DNA from: Clostridiales bacterium VE202-21
GTDB lineage: Bacteria > Bacillota > Clostridia > Lachnospirales > Lachnospiraceae
Direction of reading: 5' to 3'
Assembly: GCA_000509105.1 (NCBI GenBank)
Contig: BAIF02000054.1
Coordinates: forward strand, 1 to 64,000
Length of the DNA: 64,000 nt
Positions 26,086 to 32,636 of the stretch are shown here, piece after piece (the stretch's first letter is position 1; every line of letters starts with the position of its first letter). The notes beneath the pieces are model-generated. The model did no database searches. It was not told where the DNA came from and was given only the letters and a program-made list of their open reading frames with translations. The translations under genes were made by a program, and so were the position numbers.

Positions 26086-27099
26086 ATGCAGAAAGATGTA
26101 CAAAACAAAGAAACAGCGCAACGGCAAGAACATGGGGCGGTTAATGAAAACGCCAGCGGGATGCATGCAAAACGTACCTACAAATCCAGACTTTTTGAAA
26201 TGATATTTAGTGAGAAGAGGGCATTACTTGACTTGTATAACGCAATGAATGGAACGGAGTATAATGATCCTGAACTACTGGAAATTAATACTCTGGAAAA
26301 TGCAATTTACATGTCAATGAAGAATGACCTGTCGTTTATAATCGACTCCCGTCTGACATTATATGAGCATCAGTCTACATTCAGTCCGAACTTACCGCTG
26401 AGATGCCTGATGTATGTGTCGGATTTATATTCGGTCATGACAAGAGATGAAAACTTATATGGAACGAAGACCATACAGATCCCAACTCCAAGGTTTGTGA
26501 TCTTTTACAACGGGACTGAAAAAATGGAGGATATCAAGGTATTAAGGCTGTCTGATGCCTTTACGGTACCTGAACAGGAGTATGCTCTTGAGTTGACGGC
26601 AGTTATGTTAAATATAAATCCAGGACACAATACAAAACTATTAGATACGTGCAAGACACTAAAAGATTATTCAGAGTATGTGTCGAGGGTAAGGGAATAT
26701 GCCGGCAGTATGGGCCTTGAGGCTGCAGTGGAACTGGCGATCACGGAATGTATCAGAGAAAATATTCTGTCGGAATTTCTTAGTAAGAATAGAGCGGAGG
26801 TGAAAAGCGTGAGTATCTATGAATATGATGAGGAAAAACATATGCGGCAGGTGAAAGAAGAAGGGTTCCAGGAGGGGCATCAGAGGGGGATAGAGGAAGG
26901 ACGCCAAAAAGGGTTACAGGAAGGGCATGAAAAGGGCGTACAGGAAGGTCATGAAAAGGGCGTACAGGAAGGAATACAGGTATTGATTGAGTTTTGCCGC
27001 GAGGTGAAATTTTCCAGGGAAAAGACGAAAGCGAAGGCGGCAGAGAAATTCAGCCTGGAGCCGGCAGAGGCTGAAAAGTACATGGAGAAGTTCTGGTAA
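26086..27099 (+). CDS. Rpn family recombination-promoting nuclease / PD-(D/E)XK transposase-like
   Basis: 337 aa. It has the PDDEXK transposase-family N-terminal domain (PF12784): KSRLFEMIFSEKRALLDLYN, SFIIDSRLTLYEHQS (catalytic-type D...E-x-Q) and IQIPTPRFVIFYNG. The C-terminal tail is a Gly/Glu-rich repeat (EGx, e.g. QEGHEKGVQEGHEKGVQEG) typical of these proteins. The family is widespread and multicopy in gut Clostridia and related to E. coli RpnA nucleases. The start at 26086 is set by GAAGGAGGC; the upstream open frame is not coding. I see no terminal inverted repeats that would make it a mobile element by itself. Confidence 0.85.
   Translation: MQKDVQNKETAQRQEHGAVNENASGMHAKRTYKSRLFEMIFSEKRALLDLYNAMNGTEYNDPELLEINTLENAIYMSMKNDLSFIIDSRLTLYEHQSTFSPNLPLRCLMYVSDLYSVMTRDENLYGTKTIQIPTPRFVIFYNGTEKMEDIKVLRLSDAFTVPEQEYALELTAVMLNINPGHNTKLLDTCKTLKDYSEYVSRVREYAGSMGLEAAVELAITECIRENILSEFLSKNRAEVKSVSIYEYDEEKHMRQVKEEGFQEGHQRGIEEGRQKGLQEGHEKGVQEGHEKGVQEGIQVLIEFCREVKFSREKTKAKAAEKFSLEPAEAEKYMEKFW
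26917..26972 (+). repeat. 24-bp tandem repeat within the Rpn gene
   Basis: Two and one third copies of a 24-bp unit (26917-26940, 26941-26964, then 8 bp) with one mismatch, encoding QEGHEKGV. Copy-number change would keep frame and alter tail length. Confidence 0.85.
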
Positions 27100-27271
27100 A
27101 ATCCTGACGGCGGATGGGGATGCGATAGGAAAGGGACAGTATTGAAAGCATGAAAAAGAGGGAACCTGTGGATAAGAGTAGAAAAATATTTAGCTATAGA
27201 TTGGCCCTCCGTTTCCCACCACCTGCAGATACTGAAAGATGCAGGGACTGTTAATATGAGAGGAGTATTCT

Positions 27272-27808
27272 ATGTTTACGGATATTAGAAGTCAAAAAGT
27301 GGTTTTTATAGCACATTGCCTGTTGAATCAGAATTCTATATCAGATGGTACTGCAGTGTACCCTGCTGCTTTCAAAGATATGATACAAATGTTTCTTGAT
27401 GCAGATGTGGGAATCGTTCAGATGCCGTGTCCGGAGCTCTGCTGTCTGGGGCTGGACAGGGGAAACATACGGGGAGCGGACAGCCCCGTTGTAGTAGAAA
27501 ACACCCGGATCCGGAGAGAGATGCAGAAGACAGATACGTATGATAAGCTGACGTACCTTGTAGATTACGTGATGCGGCAGCTTATGGAGTACCAAAAATA
27601 TGGATTTCAAATTCTCGGAATCATAGGAGCGAACCGTTCTCCAAACTGCGGCATAGAGACGACTTCCGAGTGTAATCAGGAGACGGAAGGAATGGGTTTG
27701 TTCATGGAGGCGCTTAGCAGACGGCTTGCAGCAGAGAATCTGAGCATTCCTATGCTGGGGATAAAAGGCTCTGACAATGTGGCGGAAAAGGTAAAACTAC
27801 TTTTATAA
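27272..27808 (+). CDS. TudS-related / DUF523-like protein
   Basis: 178 aa. Conserved Cys positions suggest an Fe-S or thiol site: AHCLLNQNS, PCPELCCLGLDRG and SPNCGIETTSECN. The family includes desulfidases acting on thiouracil-type compounds; activity here is unknown. AGAGGAG lies before the ATG. It appears to be monocistronic, followed by a terminator. Confidence 0.75.
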   Translation: MFTDIRSQKVVFIAHCLLNQNSISDGTAVYPAAFKDMIQMFLDADVGIVQMPCPELCCLGLDRGNIRGADSPVVVENTRIRREMQKTDTYDKLTYLVDYVMRQLMEYQKYGFQILGIIGANRSPNCGIETTSECNQETEGMGLFMEALSRRLAAENLSIPMLGIKGSDNVAEKVKLLL

Positions 27809-27840
27809 AGAGACTTGTTCTGAAACAATAAGGCAAATAT

Positions 27841-27880
27841 AAAACTACTAACCAATGCACGAAGAGTTAGTAGTTTTTTC
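27841..27880. terminator. Rho-independent terminator (can act on both strands)
   Basis: A perfect 12-bp stem AAAACTACTAAC (27841-27852) / GTTAGTAGTTTT (27866-27877) with flanking A and T runs. It lies between convergent genes 27272 (+) and 27895 (-). Confidence 0.85.
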
Positions 27881-27894
27881 ACACAGAAAAATAC

Positions 27895-28077
27895 CTATAT
27901 ATTAGAAACGGACTGGTCATCACATGGACAATTGGCTTCATTTACCAGAATTGTTGCCAGTGTATCCCCAAGCTGCGAAAAGATGGCGGCCAGCATTTCG
28001 AGTTCCTCCGTAGAGCAGTTTTTTGAGAGAAAACATGCAATGGATGATATATAAGTAACGAGTTCACAGGAATTCAT
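27895..28077 (-). CDS. DUF6774 family small protein
   Basis: 60 aa. The start ATG at 28077 has GGAGGTGAC 6 nt upstream. The pattern ELVTYISSIACFLSKNCSTE and LEMLAAIFSQLGDTLATI matches DUF6774, short helical proteins of Lachnospiraceae with no known function. The frame is open upstream but that part lacks a ribosome binding site. Confidence 0.8.
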   Translation of the reverse strand: MNSCELVTYISSIACFLSKNCSTEELEMLAAIFSQLGDTLATILVNEANCPCDDQSVSNI

Positions 28078-28411
28078 ATTAGTCACCTCCATATATATAC
28101 TATGCATGGACGTCATAATAAGTGAGAGCCCTAAATCAGATTAAATGCGGCAGCCGCTGCATTACTGTTAAAAACGCCATATATAAGTATAGTAAGAATG
28201 TGATTTATAATGGCGTTAACCTGCTCTATGTAGTATAATTTTCGTATCACATCTTAAATAAATCTCTCAGAACGTCAGATAACGGACTTCTGGCCCCTCT
28301 GCACATTGAGGCGGTCTGGCAGATGAGAAACGGCCTGTTTGATGAGCTGGAAGAGCAGGGGAGAGCGACTCTCTGGTTCCGGTATCAAAACATGGAAAGG
28401 AGGAATGGAGT
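28078..28411. other. Intergenic region with a possible gene remnant
   Basis: The plus-strand frame 28239-28436 has no start but looks coding in its middle (NGLLAPLHIEAVWQMRNGLF, then DELEEQGRATLWFRYQ) and runs out of frame into the next gene. It may be the tail of a deleted gene. I do not recognise the family. No terminator or promoter is obvious. Confidence 0.35.
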
Positions 28412-29233
28412 ATGCTTGAGCTGCCGGAGGTATTAACGACAGCATCGCAGTTAAAAGATGCGACTGCAGGAAGAACTGTCAGCGAAGTTCTGCCGCCTAC
28501 CAAAGTACACAGATTTTGCTGGTATAACGGGGAACCTGCTGCATATAATACGGTCTTAAAAGGAAAGAAAATTAAGTCGTCAGAGGGATTTGGGATTTTT
28601 GCCGAAATCATCTTTGAGGAGGGATACAGGCTTTGTTTTAACGACGGTGTGAATGTCCGCCTGATACCCCGGGAAAAAGTTCCTAAAAATTATCAGCTCT
28701 TAATCGCGTTAGACGACGGCATGGCACTGGTATTTACAGTAGCTATGTATGGGGGCATGATTGTCCACAGGGGAGACTATGCTGATGAATACTATGAGAA
28801 AAGCAGAAATGCTGTTTCTCCTTTTTCTGATGAATTTAAGATTTACTTTTATGACATGATAAAAAGGTGTAAGCCGGTGAGCAGTGTAAAAGCACTGCTT
28901 GCAACGGATCAGCATTTTCCGGGAATAGGGAATGGAGTTCTGCAGGATATTCTGTTCGAGGCGGGGATCCATCCTAAGAGAAAGCTGCAGGCACTGGGCG
29001 AAGAGGAGAAGCAGAGATTGTTTTCCTGCACGGTCAGCGTGCTGACGGCGATGGCAGAGCAGGGCGGCCGTGATACGGAGAAAGATCTGTTTGGTAATCC
29101 GGGAGGATACCGGACAAAAATGTCAAAGAACACGTGGAAGGAACCATGCCCGGTCTGTGGCGGGGCCATCAACAAAGAAACCTATATGGGGGGATCGGTC
29201 TACTACTGTCCGGTATGTCAGCCGCTGGATTGA
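28412..29233 (+). CDS. Fpg/Nei-like DNA glycosylase family protein (no N-terminal Pro)
   Basis: 273 aa. The N-terminus reads MLELPEV, where active Fpg/Nei enzymes have MPELPEV: the catalytic Pro after Met is Leu. The helix-two-turn-helix PGIGNGVLQDILFEAGI and a C-terminal zinc finger CPVCGGAINKE...YYCPVC are intact. The fold should bind DNA, but lyase chemistry through Pro2 is not possible; it may use another amine, or only bind DNA. GGAGGAATGGAG precedes the ATG, so the start is firm and does not hide a Pro. Confidence 0.82.
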   Translation: MLELPEVLTTASQLKDATAGRTVSEVLPPTKVHRFCWYNGEPAAYNTVLKGKKIKSSEGFGIFAEIIFEEGYRLCFNDGVNVRLIPREKVPKNYQLLIALDDGMALVFTVAMYGGMIVHRGDYADEYYEKSRNAVSPFSDEFKIYFYDMIKRCKPVSSVKALLATDQHFPGIGNGVLQDILFEAGIHPKRKLQALGEEEKQRLFSCTVSVLTAMAEQGGRDTEKDLFGNPGGYRTKMSKNTWKEPCPVCGGAINKETYMGGSVYYCPVCQPLD

Positions 29234-29274
29234 AAATCATCGGAAAAAGGCTATTTTTTTAAAGAGGAAGACAG

Positions 29275-30018
29275 ATGACGAAATATAAAACAGCAGAAGT
29301 TGCAGCAATTATAGGAATCCATCCCAATACGGTGCGGCTGTACGAAGAACTGGAACTGATACCGAAGCCTAGGCGGCAGCCCAACGGGTACCGCATTTTT
29401 ACCGATGTTCATATCGAACAACTCAGGCTTACCCGCCTTGCCTTTCAGATTGAGGTACTGCAAAATGGCCTGCGGAAAAAAATCATTCAAATGGTAAAGG
29501 TATCGGCCGGTGGGGATTATGATACGGCCGCCGCACTTACGCAGGAATATTTAAAACAGGTGCGTCAGGAGAGGAAGAACGCAGAAGAGGCCGTAGAGCT
29601 GGTCAAACAGATTCTACTGGGAAAGCCCTGTGAAAATAAGCGCTTTTTAAAGAGGAAAGAAGTGTCCAGGTATCTGGACATTTCGATGGACACTCTGCGG
29701 AACTGGGAGATGAACGGCTTATTGAAGATCCGGCGCAGAGAAAATGGATATCGGGTTTATACGGACGAAGATATACGGCGGCTTAAAATAATCCGCTCCC
29801 TGCGGTGCGCAAACTACTCTTTGGAATCAATCCTGCATATGCTCAGCCTGTTATCAGAAAACCCGGATCTTGATATTGGAGGCGCACTTAATACACCAAA
29901 GGAGGACACAGACATTATCGCAGTATGCGATAAGCTTATGACCTCTCTCTCAGAGGCAGAACAGAATGCGCTGAAAATACTGGATATGCTGCAGAAAATG
30001 AAAAATAAATTTTCATAA
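29275..30018 (+). CDS. MerR-type regulator with two MerR DNA-binding domains
   Basis: 247 aa. The first MerR HTH is at about 4-72 (YKTAEVAAIIGIHPNTVRLY) and the second at about 122-190 (RKEVSRYLDISMDTLRNWEM). A single polypeptide with two HTH domains could bind an operator without dimerising. It directly precedes an ABC exporter operon, and a 10-bp palindrome lies between them. GAGGAAG precedes the ATG. Confidence 0.87.
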   Translation: MTKYKTAEVAAIIGIHPNTVRLYEELELIPKPRRQPNGYRIFTDVHIEQLRLTRLAFQIEVLQNGLRKKIIQMVKVSAGGDYDTAAALTQEYLKQVRQERKNAEEAVELVKQILLGKPCENKRFLKRKEVSRYLDISMDTLRNWEMNGLLKIRRRENGYRVYTDEDIRRLKIIRSLRCANYSLESILHMLSLLSENPDLDIGGALNTPKEDTDIIAVCDKLMTSLSEAEQNALKILDMLQKMKNKFS

Positions 30019-30028
30019 CCCTCCACTT

Positions 30029-30054
30029 TACCACCAATGTTTTGATTGGTGGTA
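30029..30054 (+). promoter_or_regulatory. Palindrome: MerR operator or terminator
   Basis: TACCACCAAT (30029-30038) / ATTGGTGGTA (30045-30054) with a 6-nt loop. It lies between a possible -35 TTTACC and -10 TATTCT separated by 20 nt, the long spacer with a central dyad used by MerR activators. It is also followed by TTCTTTT, so a terminator for the regulator gene is the alternative. Confidence 0.6.
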
Positions 30055-30101
30055 TTCTTTTGCAGTAAAAAGCACCCTAAAAAAGAAATGGAGGTAATAA
30101 C

Positions 30102-30836
30102 ATGCAGGAAGTAATCAAAGTCAGGCAGCTTACAAAATCTTATCATAATCTGCCTGCGGCAGACAACGTAAGCTTTTCTGTGAACAAAGGCATGGTGTTC
30201 GGACTGCTCGGGGCCAATGGCGCAGGGAAGAGTACAACGATCGAATGTATCTTAGGCACAAAGAAAGCAGACAGGGGCGAGATCTCCGTTTTGGGAATGA
30301 ATCCACTGACAGACCGGAAAAAGCTGTTTGAAAAAGTTGGCGTTCAGTTCCAGGAGACCAGCTGTCAGGAACAGATCACAGTGGACGAGCTCTGTGAGGT
30401 GACTGCGTCTTTATACCACAATGCTGCGGATCCAGCGAAATTACTCGAAAGATTTGGTATCTCGGACAAGAAAAAAAGTCTGGTAAAGGATTTATCAGGA
30501 GGACAAAGACAACGCCTGTTCATTGTCCTTGCGCTTATTCCGAATCCGGAGCTTGTATTTTTGGACGAACTGACAACCGGGCTTGATGCCAGGGCACGCC
30601 GTGAAGTTTGGAAAATTCTTTCCATATTAAAAGAAAAAGGCTTAACCATTCTATTGACGTCTCATTTTATGGATGAAGTGGAAGCACTATGTGACCAGAT
30701 CTGTATTTTAAAAAAGGGAAAAATCGTGTTTTACGGAACCGTATCCGAAGCGGTTCAAACCAGTCCGTATGACAAGTTTGAGGACGCGTATCTTTGGTAT
30801 TCAGACGGGGAGGAAGAGGCAGATGAAGACTTTTAA
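30102..30836 (+). CDS. ABC transporter ATP-binding protein (drug/antibiotic export type)
   Basis: 244 aa. Walker A GANGAGKSTT, signature DLSGGQRQR, Walker B LVFLDELTTGLD, switch His in LLTSHFMDE. It belongs to the CcmA/DrrA-like export class. GGAGG lies before the ATG, and the last 14 nt overlap the permease start. It is likely induced by the upstream double-MerR regulator. Confidence 0.92.
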   Translation: MQEVIKVRQLTKSYHNLPAADNVSFSVNKGMVFGLLGANGAGKSTTIECILGTKKADRGEISVLGMNPLTDRKKLFEKVGVQFQETSCQEQITVDELCEVTASLYHNAADPAKLLERFGISDKKKSLVKDLSGGQRQRLFIVLALIPNPELVFLDELTTGLDARARREVWKILSILKEKGLTILLTSHFMDEVEALCDQICILKKGKIVFYGTVSEAVQTSPYDKFEDAYLWYSDGEEEADEDF

Positions 30837-31566
30837 GACAATGCTGAAAACGGAGTTGAAGTTATCATTACGGGGAATGGATATGTTCATATTTGCCATA
30901 TGTGTCCCTCTTGTTGTGTTGATCATTCTGGGCATTATTTACGGAAACAAGCCAGCCTTTGCCGGAGCAGAGTATTCCTTTCTGGAACAATCATTCGGCG
31001 CACTCACGACAATCTCAATCTGCGCGGGTGGTGTGATGGGACTACCGTTAGTAGTATCAGACTATCGCAGCCGGCATATCCTAAAGCGTTACAAAGTAAC
31101 GCCCATCAGCCCCGCGCTGATCCTGCTGGTACAGGTAGCCATCTATACAATATACGCAGTGCTTTCCCTTTTGCTGTTGTTCCTTGCAGCTAAATGTTTC
31201 TTTGGATATCAGTTCCGTGGCTCAATTTCCGGCTTTCTGGGCGGATATATTTTAGTCATAATTTCTATCTTCAGCATAGGCATGATGGTAGGAGGCATAG
31301 CACCCAATACAAAAATGGCCGGAGTCATTGCAAGCATACTCTATTTTCCAATGTTAATATTTTCAGGGGCAACGCTTCCCTACGAGGTCATGCCTCCGGC
31401 ACTGCAGAAAGCAGCCGATCTTTTACCCATGACTCAGGGGATCAAACTGCTCAAAGCGGCATCTCTAGGTATTAAAAGCGAAACAGTCCTCCTTTCGGTA
31501 ATCGTAATGATACTTATCGCTGCCGTCTGCATCGGAATCTCATTAAAATTCTTCAAATGGGAATAG
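30823..31566 (+). CDS. ABC-2 type transporter permease
   Basis: 247 aa, six predicted membrane helices. MFIFAICVPLVVLIILGIIY is the first helix, then GGVMGLPLVVSDYRSRHIL, and YFPMLIFSGATLPYEVMPP is typical of ABC2_membrane permeases. The start at 30823 overlaps the ATPase and has GAGGAAGAGG upstream. It pairs with the preceding ATPase as a drug or peptide exporter. Confidence 0.9.
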   Translation: MKTFKTMLKTELKLSLRGMDMFIFAICVPLVVLIILGIIYGNKPAFAGAEYSFLEQSFGALTTISICAGGVMGLPLVVSDYRSRHILKRYKVTPISPALILLVQVAIYTIYAVLSLLLLFLAAKCFFGYQFRGSISGFLGGYILVIISIFSIGMMVGGIAPNTKMAGVIASILYFPMLIFSGATLPYEVMPPALQKAADLLPMTQGIKLLKAASLGIKSETVLLSVIVMILIAAVCIGISLKFFKWE

Positions 31567-31597
31567 AGGCTGTAGAAAATAGGTTTGTTAACACAAC

Positions 31598-31648
31598 CAT
31601 GAAAAAACCGCCCATACAGCAAATTACCAGTTGGGCGGCTTTTTCATG
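31598..31648. terminator. Bidirectional terminator
   Basis: The stem CATGAAAAAACCGCCCA / TGGGCGGCTTTTTCATG with an 18-nt loop has A and T tracts on the two sides. It separates the exporter operon (+) from the MarR gene (-). Confidence 0.8.
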
Positions 31649-31656
31649 CGAAACAG

Positions 31657-31728
31657 AGCATCCCTCCTCCTGCAGTTTTACTGCAGACCGGCTCATCAGA
31701 GCGTGAGTTACGGGATGCCCTTGAGTTT
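31657..31728 (-). repeat. Structured 3' element, second copy
   Basis: Directly after the MarR stop (minus strand). It contains GCATCCC...GGGATGC outer pairing and an inner CTGCAG-TTTTA-CTGCAG hairpin. Its sequence is related to 10606-10666, which also follows a minus-strand stop. Confidence 0.5.
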
Positions 31729-32295
31729 TCAATCTTCTGCAGGCGCCGTAAGCTTTTCCAGAAGAGCAAGCAAAGACATCTTTTCGTCCTCACTCAAATT
31801 ATGAAACAGAAACTGCATCTGCTCAGCCTGTTCATCCTGAACCTCAAAAGCCCTGGCTTTTCCCTTTTCCGTCAGAAAAATAAGCGTGGCCCTCTTATCA
31901 CTCTCATCCACCCGTCTCTCCAGATATCCATCTGATTCCAGCTTATAAATCAATTCAGACATAGAAGAAGGATTAATTCCCAGCTCTTTTGCAATCTGCT
32001 TCTGCCGTATGCCATCCTCATGTTCCAGAATAATCCTTAAAACACGTTCCCTGCCAAGGGGCCCCTTTCGATCCGGGGGCCCCTCATGCAAAGGCCCACG
32101 TCCCAACCCCCTCATCTCAGAATGAGGAGGCTCAGGAGGTCCCGGATGCCTGAAATGCTCCCCATGAAAACCAGGCCCGCCGAATCCCGGCCCTCTGCCA
32201 TCATGTCCCCGATGCCCGCCCGGCCCGTCCGGCCGCATATTCCTAAAAAACAGCGTCAACTTCTCAAACAACAACTCATCAATCGTTTTTTCCAT
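31729..32295 (-). CDS. MarR family regulator with Gly/Pro/His-rich insert
   Basis: 188 aa. The winged-helix core covers about 80-160 (RVLRIILEHEDGIRQKQIAK, then ELGINPSSMSELIYKLESDG). Residues 21-82 form a low-complexity segment rich in Gly, Pro, His and Arg (e.g. GGHRGHDGRGPGFGGPGFHG), unlike any ordinary MarR N-terminus; it may bind metal or be disordered. Two palindromes flank its promoter, so it is probably autorepressed. Confidence 0.87.
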   Translation of the reverse strand: MEKTIDELLFEKLTLFFRNMRPDGPGGHRGHDGRGPGFGGPGFHGEHFRHPGPPEPPHSEMRGLGRGPLHEGPPDRKGPLGRERVLRIILEHEDGIRQKQIAKELGINPSSMSELIYKLESDGYLERRVDESDKRATLIFLTEKGKARAFEVQDEQAEQMQFLFHNLSEDEKMSLLALLEKLTAPAED

Positions 32296-32320
32296 AACGA
32301 AACATCTCCTTACAATATTT

Positions 32321-32336
32321 ATTCCGGTACCGTAAT
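32321..32336 (-). promoter_or_regulatory. MarR operator 1 (downstream of -10)
   Basis: ATTCCGGTACCGTAAT, an imperfect 16-bp palindrome centred on GGTACC, just downstream of the MarR -10 box (read on the minus strand). Confidence 0.72.
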
Positions 32337-32339
32337 ATT

Positions 32340-32368
32340 ATGATAGCACACACATATCCATGTGTCAA
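32340..32368 (-). promoter_or_regulatory. MarR gene promoter
   Basis: On the minus strand TTGACA (plus 32363-32368), 17-nt spacer, TATCAT (plus 32340-32345). It is bracketed by two operator palindromes. Confidence 0.8.
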
Positions 32369-32370
32369 TA

Positions 32371-32388
32371 TATTTCGGTGCCGAAATA
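32371..32388 (-). promoter_or_regulatory. MarR operator 2 (upstream of -35)
   Basis: TATTTCGGTGCCGAAATA, an 18-bp near-perfect palindrome of the same type as operator 1. A 17-nt near match is at 42651-42667. Confidence 0.75.
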
Positions 32389-32586
32389 AAAAATGCAAAA
32401 TTCCCCCCATTTTTATCACAGAATGTAAACACATCTTCAGCCAAAAGCCAAACATGCCCCCGCTCCCCATCTCAGACAGGCGTCCCCCTTTAGCCAATTC
32501 TTAAATCCCCTCATTCTCAATTTTCCCCCTATTTTTATAAGGTGATTTGTGGTAAACTTACCCCAATGGCATAGTTCGCAGGAATC

Positions 32587-32611
32587 CAGCAGGGTAAGAG
32601 TTTCCCTGCTG
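32587..32611 (+). promoter_or_regulatory. Leader hairpin of helD
   Basis: CAGCAGGG / CCCTGCTG with a 9-nt loop, followed by ATTTTAT, 25 nt before the helD start. It could be an attenuator-like stem in the leader, or the end of a short upstream transcript. Confidence 0.5.
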
Positions 32612-32636
32612 ATTTTATATGAAAGGTGATATTTGA

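Noticed and set aside
26917-26972. Possible CRISPR or minisatellite array
   Set aside because: The 24-bp repeat is inside the Rpn reading frame and encodes its EGx tail.
26086-27099. Insertion sequence with Rpn as transposase
   Set aside because: No terminal inverted repeats or target duplications found around the gene.
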